NCBI GenBank assembly: GCA_049999805.1
Contig: JBNGIO010006282.1
Coordinates: 1-64,000, forward strand
Length of the DNA: 64,000 nucleotides
Reading direction: 5' to 3'
DNA from: Folioceros fuciformis
Lineage: Eukaryota > Anthocerotophyta > Anthocerotopsida > Anthocerotales
The notes beneath the pieces were generated by a model that had not been told where the DNA came from, made no database searches, and worked only from the letters and a program-made list of their open reading frames with translations. Positions within the stretch are counted from its first letter, which is position 1. Each line of letters begins with the position of its first letter. Shown piece by piece: positions 61,401-64,000 of the stretch. Both the position numbers and the translations under genes were made by a program.

Positions 61401-61738
61401 GTAGCCTTGAGGGAGCCCAAAAAGCTTGAGTATGGATCTAGACATCTCAAGAAGGGAGCGATTTAGTCGCTCGGCAAATGGGTTCTGGGCTAGTGTGTGA
61501 GGTATTGTGAGTTAGCGGAGAATCCCTTTGGATTTGCAGAAGTCCTGGAAGGCATGACTTGTGTACTCTCCTCCGTTGTCATTGCGGAGTATGCTGACCT
61601 AGAAACCAGTTTGCCTTTCTGCTGCTAGGAAAAATTCTTTGAAACATGTGAGTGCTTCATCCTTATGCCTTGAAACAAATCTACTTGCACACGATCAGAC
61701 ACAAGTCGAGAGGAGACAACAATGCACGAAGCGTATAT
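58463..61738 (-). mobile_element. Ty1/copia retrotransposon A (degenerate, interrupted by element B)
   Basis: Minus-strand copia element. The left end is its 3' LTR (about 58463 to 58711 or 58790), which on the minus strand begins TGTTGGAGTAGAAAC directly after a polypurine tract (GCGAGGGGGAG). A 79-bp duplication repeats the tract and the LTR start, so the exact border is ambiguous. Pol pieces follow rightwards in the copia order RNase H, reverse transcriptase, integrase. The 5' part and 5' LTR are not present before element B's LTR begins at 61739. Confidence 0.8.
58829..61700 (-). pseudogene. Copia element A pol (integrase-RT-RNase H), broken
   Basis: From the 5' side (right): integrase core pieces ILRNDNGGEYTSHAFQDFCK and NPFAERLNRSLLEMSRSILK; the GKR..LFVGYSDQAKAYHLFD-type segment; RT start pieces (SCKWTLRRKLNLDGTVSRYK, then RLVARGFT, QGFDYEE, FSPVAKTTSMKILLAFAA, HQVDVKTTLL); SIYGLKQSAQVWN; RNase H pieces (AVGSLLYLS, SNSDWAGDPDVRR, TSSTEAEYVA) and the tail HARTKHMEIQHHFI...NLLTKGLPK. 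Many in-frame stops, several at codons expected to be Gln or Arg, and some frameshifts. No intact protein could be made. Confidence 0.85.
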
Positions 61739-62000
61739 TGTTGAAATAGCACCACAGGCCTAGAAGGACTCCACAGTTTCTTACTTATGGTGCACAGGAT
61801 AGCCTACATATATAGCTTCAGGCGGGGCAACCCTCGATAAGGTAAGCCTTAGTCTCGAGGGTGCAATATCCTAGTATATCCTGATATATCCTCATAACAC
61901 TTAGGTGATAGATAACTACGAGTTCAATATGGGATAATCTACAGTATCCTAAGTGTTGTATGCTCTTAATAACAATTCAATTAGAGCTTGATTTCTAACA
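61739..62000 (-). repeat. 3' LTR of copia element B, 262 bp
   Basis: On the minus strand it starts TGTTAGAAATCAAG and ends GCTATTTCAACA, i.e. TG...CA ends with short inverted TGTT/AACA termini. Immediately upstream (plus-strand right) is the polypurine tract. Contains a TATA-like stretch (GCTATATATGTAGGC). Confidence 0.85.
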
Positions 62001-62013
62001 CTCCCCCTCAAGC

Positions 62014-63993
62014 TCAGACTATTTGTAACACTCCAAGTAGTTCACGAAAGTGTAAGAACTTATTTCTACCTAGCGACTTAGTAAAGATATCTGCTACCTA
62101 GTCTTCGGTCTTCACGTACCGAAGATCTATCTTCTCAGATAATACTGCTTCCCTGATGAAGTGATAATGTACTTCTATGTGCTTCGAACGAGCATGAAAC
62201 ACAAGATTAGTAGCCAACCTCATGCTACTCATGTTGTCACAGTAGATTGTAACCTTGCTGTTCACTAGATTTCCAAGATCATGTAGCAACTTCTACAACC
62301 AAGCTGCTTCACAAGTTGCCATTGCAGCTCCTCGATACTCTGCTTTTGTGCTTGACAAAGCAACTGTCGATTGTTTCTCGCTTTGCCAACTGATCATACT
62401 ACTTCCCAGATTGAATGCATATCCACTGGTTGATCTTCTGTCATACACACAACCAGCCCAATCAGCAATTGTATATCCTGTCAGTTCAAGATGCTTCCTA
62501 TGCTCATAGAGCAATCCAAACTCAGTAGTTCCTTTCACATATCTCATGATTCTTCTAATTGCATCCAAGTGCGGTTTCCTTGGGTTCTGCATGAATTGAC
62601 TAATCAGTCCCATTGCATAACTTAAGTCAGGACATGTGATAGTCAAGTAGATCAAACTTTCGACCATCTGTCGATACATAGTCACATTTTCCAGCTCAGC
62701 TCCTACATCCATTTGCAGCTTGACGTTTTGCTCCAATGGTGTATCCATCGCTTTGCAATCTGCCATGCCATACTTCTGCAATATATCCTTAGCATATTGT
62801 TTTTGGAATAGCCAGATTCCTTGAGATGTAGACACAACCTCAATTCCTATGAAGTATCTGAGTTCACCAAGATCCTTCACCTTGAACTCTTTTTGCAGAT
62901 TCGCCTTGACATCTGCAATACCATCTGCATCGTCTCCTGCGATGATCAGGTCGTCAACATAAACGACAAGACACACTTGTACTACCTTGGTCTGTTTTAC
63001 AAACAGACTGTGATCTGCGTCTCCAATCACAAACCCTCGCTCCTTCAAATAGCTTGTGATACAAGCATTCCATGCTCTAAGTGCCTGTTTGAGTCCATAC
63101 AATGCCTTCTTCAGTTTGCAGAGGTATGTTGGAAACTTAGGATGAACATAGCCTTCAAGTTGTTCCACGTTCACTTCCTCCTGCAACTCACCATTCAAGA
63201 AGGCATTCTTGACATCCATTTGCCATAACTTCCATCCTTTAGCTGCTGCTAATGCTATGACTGTCCTTACAGTTGTCATCTTGGCTACTGGACTAAAGGT
63301 TTCCTCATAATCAAGACCATACTGTTGTGCATATCCCTTTGCGACCAACCTGGCCTTGTAATGCTCCAACCTTCCATCTGACTTGAACTTCAGCTTGTAC
63401 ACCCACTTAGAACCAATAGGAACCTTGCCATCAGGCAATTGAACCAAATCCCACGTTCCGTTCTCAACTAATGCTGAGTATTCTTCATCCATGGCTTGAC
63501 ACCACTTACCATCTGTCACTGCCTCAGCAAACTTGGTTGGCTCCTTACAAGCTGTGACCCTTGTCATATACGCATAATGTTGCGCATTGTAGCTTGTATA
63601 GGTGTACCTGTCAATGGGTTTCCTAACCCTCTCAGATCTCCTTGGTCTTGGTTCATTTTGAACCTACCTTGCATATTGTTGCTCCTTAGCACCTGGCGTT
63701 TCCACAGACGGAATGCCAAACTCACTGTCAATGCTCTCACTACTTGAGGATTCATATCCCTCATTTCCAGTTTTGCTGCTTTCTACTCTCCCCCTCACTG
63801 ACATGTCCGGGTCAGTGGTCTTCGGTTTACCATTCCATAGTCTTCCAGACCATGGATTCACCGTTGGTGATCCACCATTGGTCACATCCTCACTCTTTGC
63901 TGGAGTACTCTTAATAGTACTCTCCCCTGTGGGTTCGTCATAGGGTAGTGCAACTGAGTTGCTATACCATGAGGCTAACTCATCAAATACCAC
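62014..63993 (-). pseudogene. Copia element B pol (RT-RNase H), interrupted by three amber codons
   Basis: Partial at the right edge. A single frame runs from 63993 to a TGA at 62016-62014, broken only by three TAG codons (near 63675-63663, 62293 and 62099). All three stand where copia proteins have Gln (CAG). RT motifs are present: GSKWVYKLKFKSDGRLEHYK, ARLVAKGYAQ, MDVKNAFLNGEL, KALYGLKQALRAWN and the catalytic CLVVYVDDLII. RNase H lacks two expected acidic residues (GYTIADWAG instead of TDAD; STKAEYRG instead of STEAEY). The tail HARSKHIEVHYHFIREAV and ADIFTKSL is normal. The element is therefore not autonomous. Confidence 0.88.
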
Positions 63994-64000
63994 ATCCCTG

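Larger units (their letters stand above)
61739..64000 (-). mobile_element. Ty1/copia retrotransposon B (runs off the window)
   Basis: Minus-strand copia element inserted in the integrase/upstream part of element A. It consists of the 3' LTR (61739-62000), a polypurine tract (TTGAGGGGGAG) right beside it, and a long pol frame to the window end. It is much better preserved than element A, so it is younger. The 5' half and 5' LTR lie beyond 64000. Confidence 0.88.

Overview
The window looks like nuclear DNA of a land plant. It has compact multi-exon genes with short GT-AG introns (about 70-150 bp), plant receptor kinases, a plant-type NADP-malic enzyme, a plant-type DHHC S-acyltransferase and Ty1/copia retrotransposons. 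A processive GT2 synthase that looks more like fungal/moss glucan synthases than like CESA or CSL proteins, together with the copia sequences, makes me lean towards a seedless plant (bryophyte, lycophyte or fern). That is an inference and the species is not resolved. There are three runs of N (12228-12327, 27564-27663, 50822-50831).

Layout. 0-4 kb: an intronless SFT2-like gene and a receptor-like pseudokinase with a beta-trefoil ectodomain. 4-12 kb: AT-rich, repeat-laden DNA with minisatellites and a decayed coding relic. 12-28.6 kb is a gene cluster: a protein with two trihelix/SANT-like domains (+), an 18-exon NADP-malic enzyme (-), a 10-exon Urb2/Npa2 nucleolar protein of about 2231 aa (-), and a plant-specific protein head-to-head with it (+). 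28.6-31.4 kb: minisatellites, a repeat-encoded ORF, and an inverted degenerate copy of the GT2 gene. 32.1-34.4 kb: the intact GT2 synthase (-). 37.5-39.7 kb: an ABCF3/GCN20-type ATPase (-). 40.1-41.9 kb: an unidentified multi-exon gene (-). 42.6-47.1 kb: a p34/AAGAB-like adaptin-binding protein (-) head-to-head with a DHHC palmitoyltransferase (+). 47-52 kb: AT-rich repeats. 52.2-54.8 kb: an L-type lectin receptor kinase (-) lying between two direct copies of a ~400 bp dispersed repeat. 57-64 kb: hairpin minisatellite, a fragment of the palmitoyltransferase gene, then two nested copia elements, the second running off the window.

Functions are typical housekeeping and surface roles: ribosome biogenesis (Urb2), translation control (ABCF3), vesicle traffic (SFT2, p34, DHHC-PAT), carbon metabolism (malic enzyme), wall polysaccharide synthesis (GT2) and surface sensing (two RLKs). 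They do not form a pathway or operon. I found no clearly new biological system. The most unusual items are the ricin-B-like pseudokinase receptor, the in-frame 36-bp repeat tail after the ABCF3 stop, the exon-bounded palmitoyltransferase copy interrupted by a copia element, two GC-AG introns sharing one donor sequence, and relics whose in-frame stops all look like C-to-T changes.
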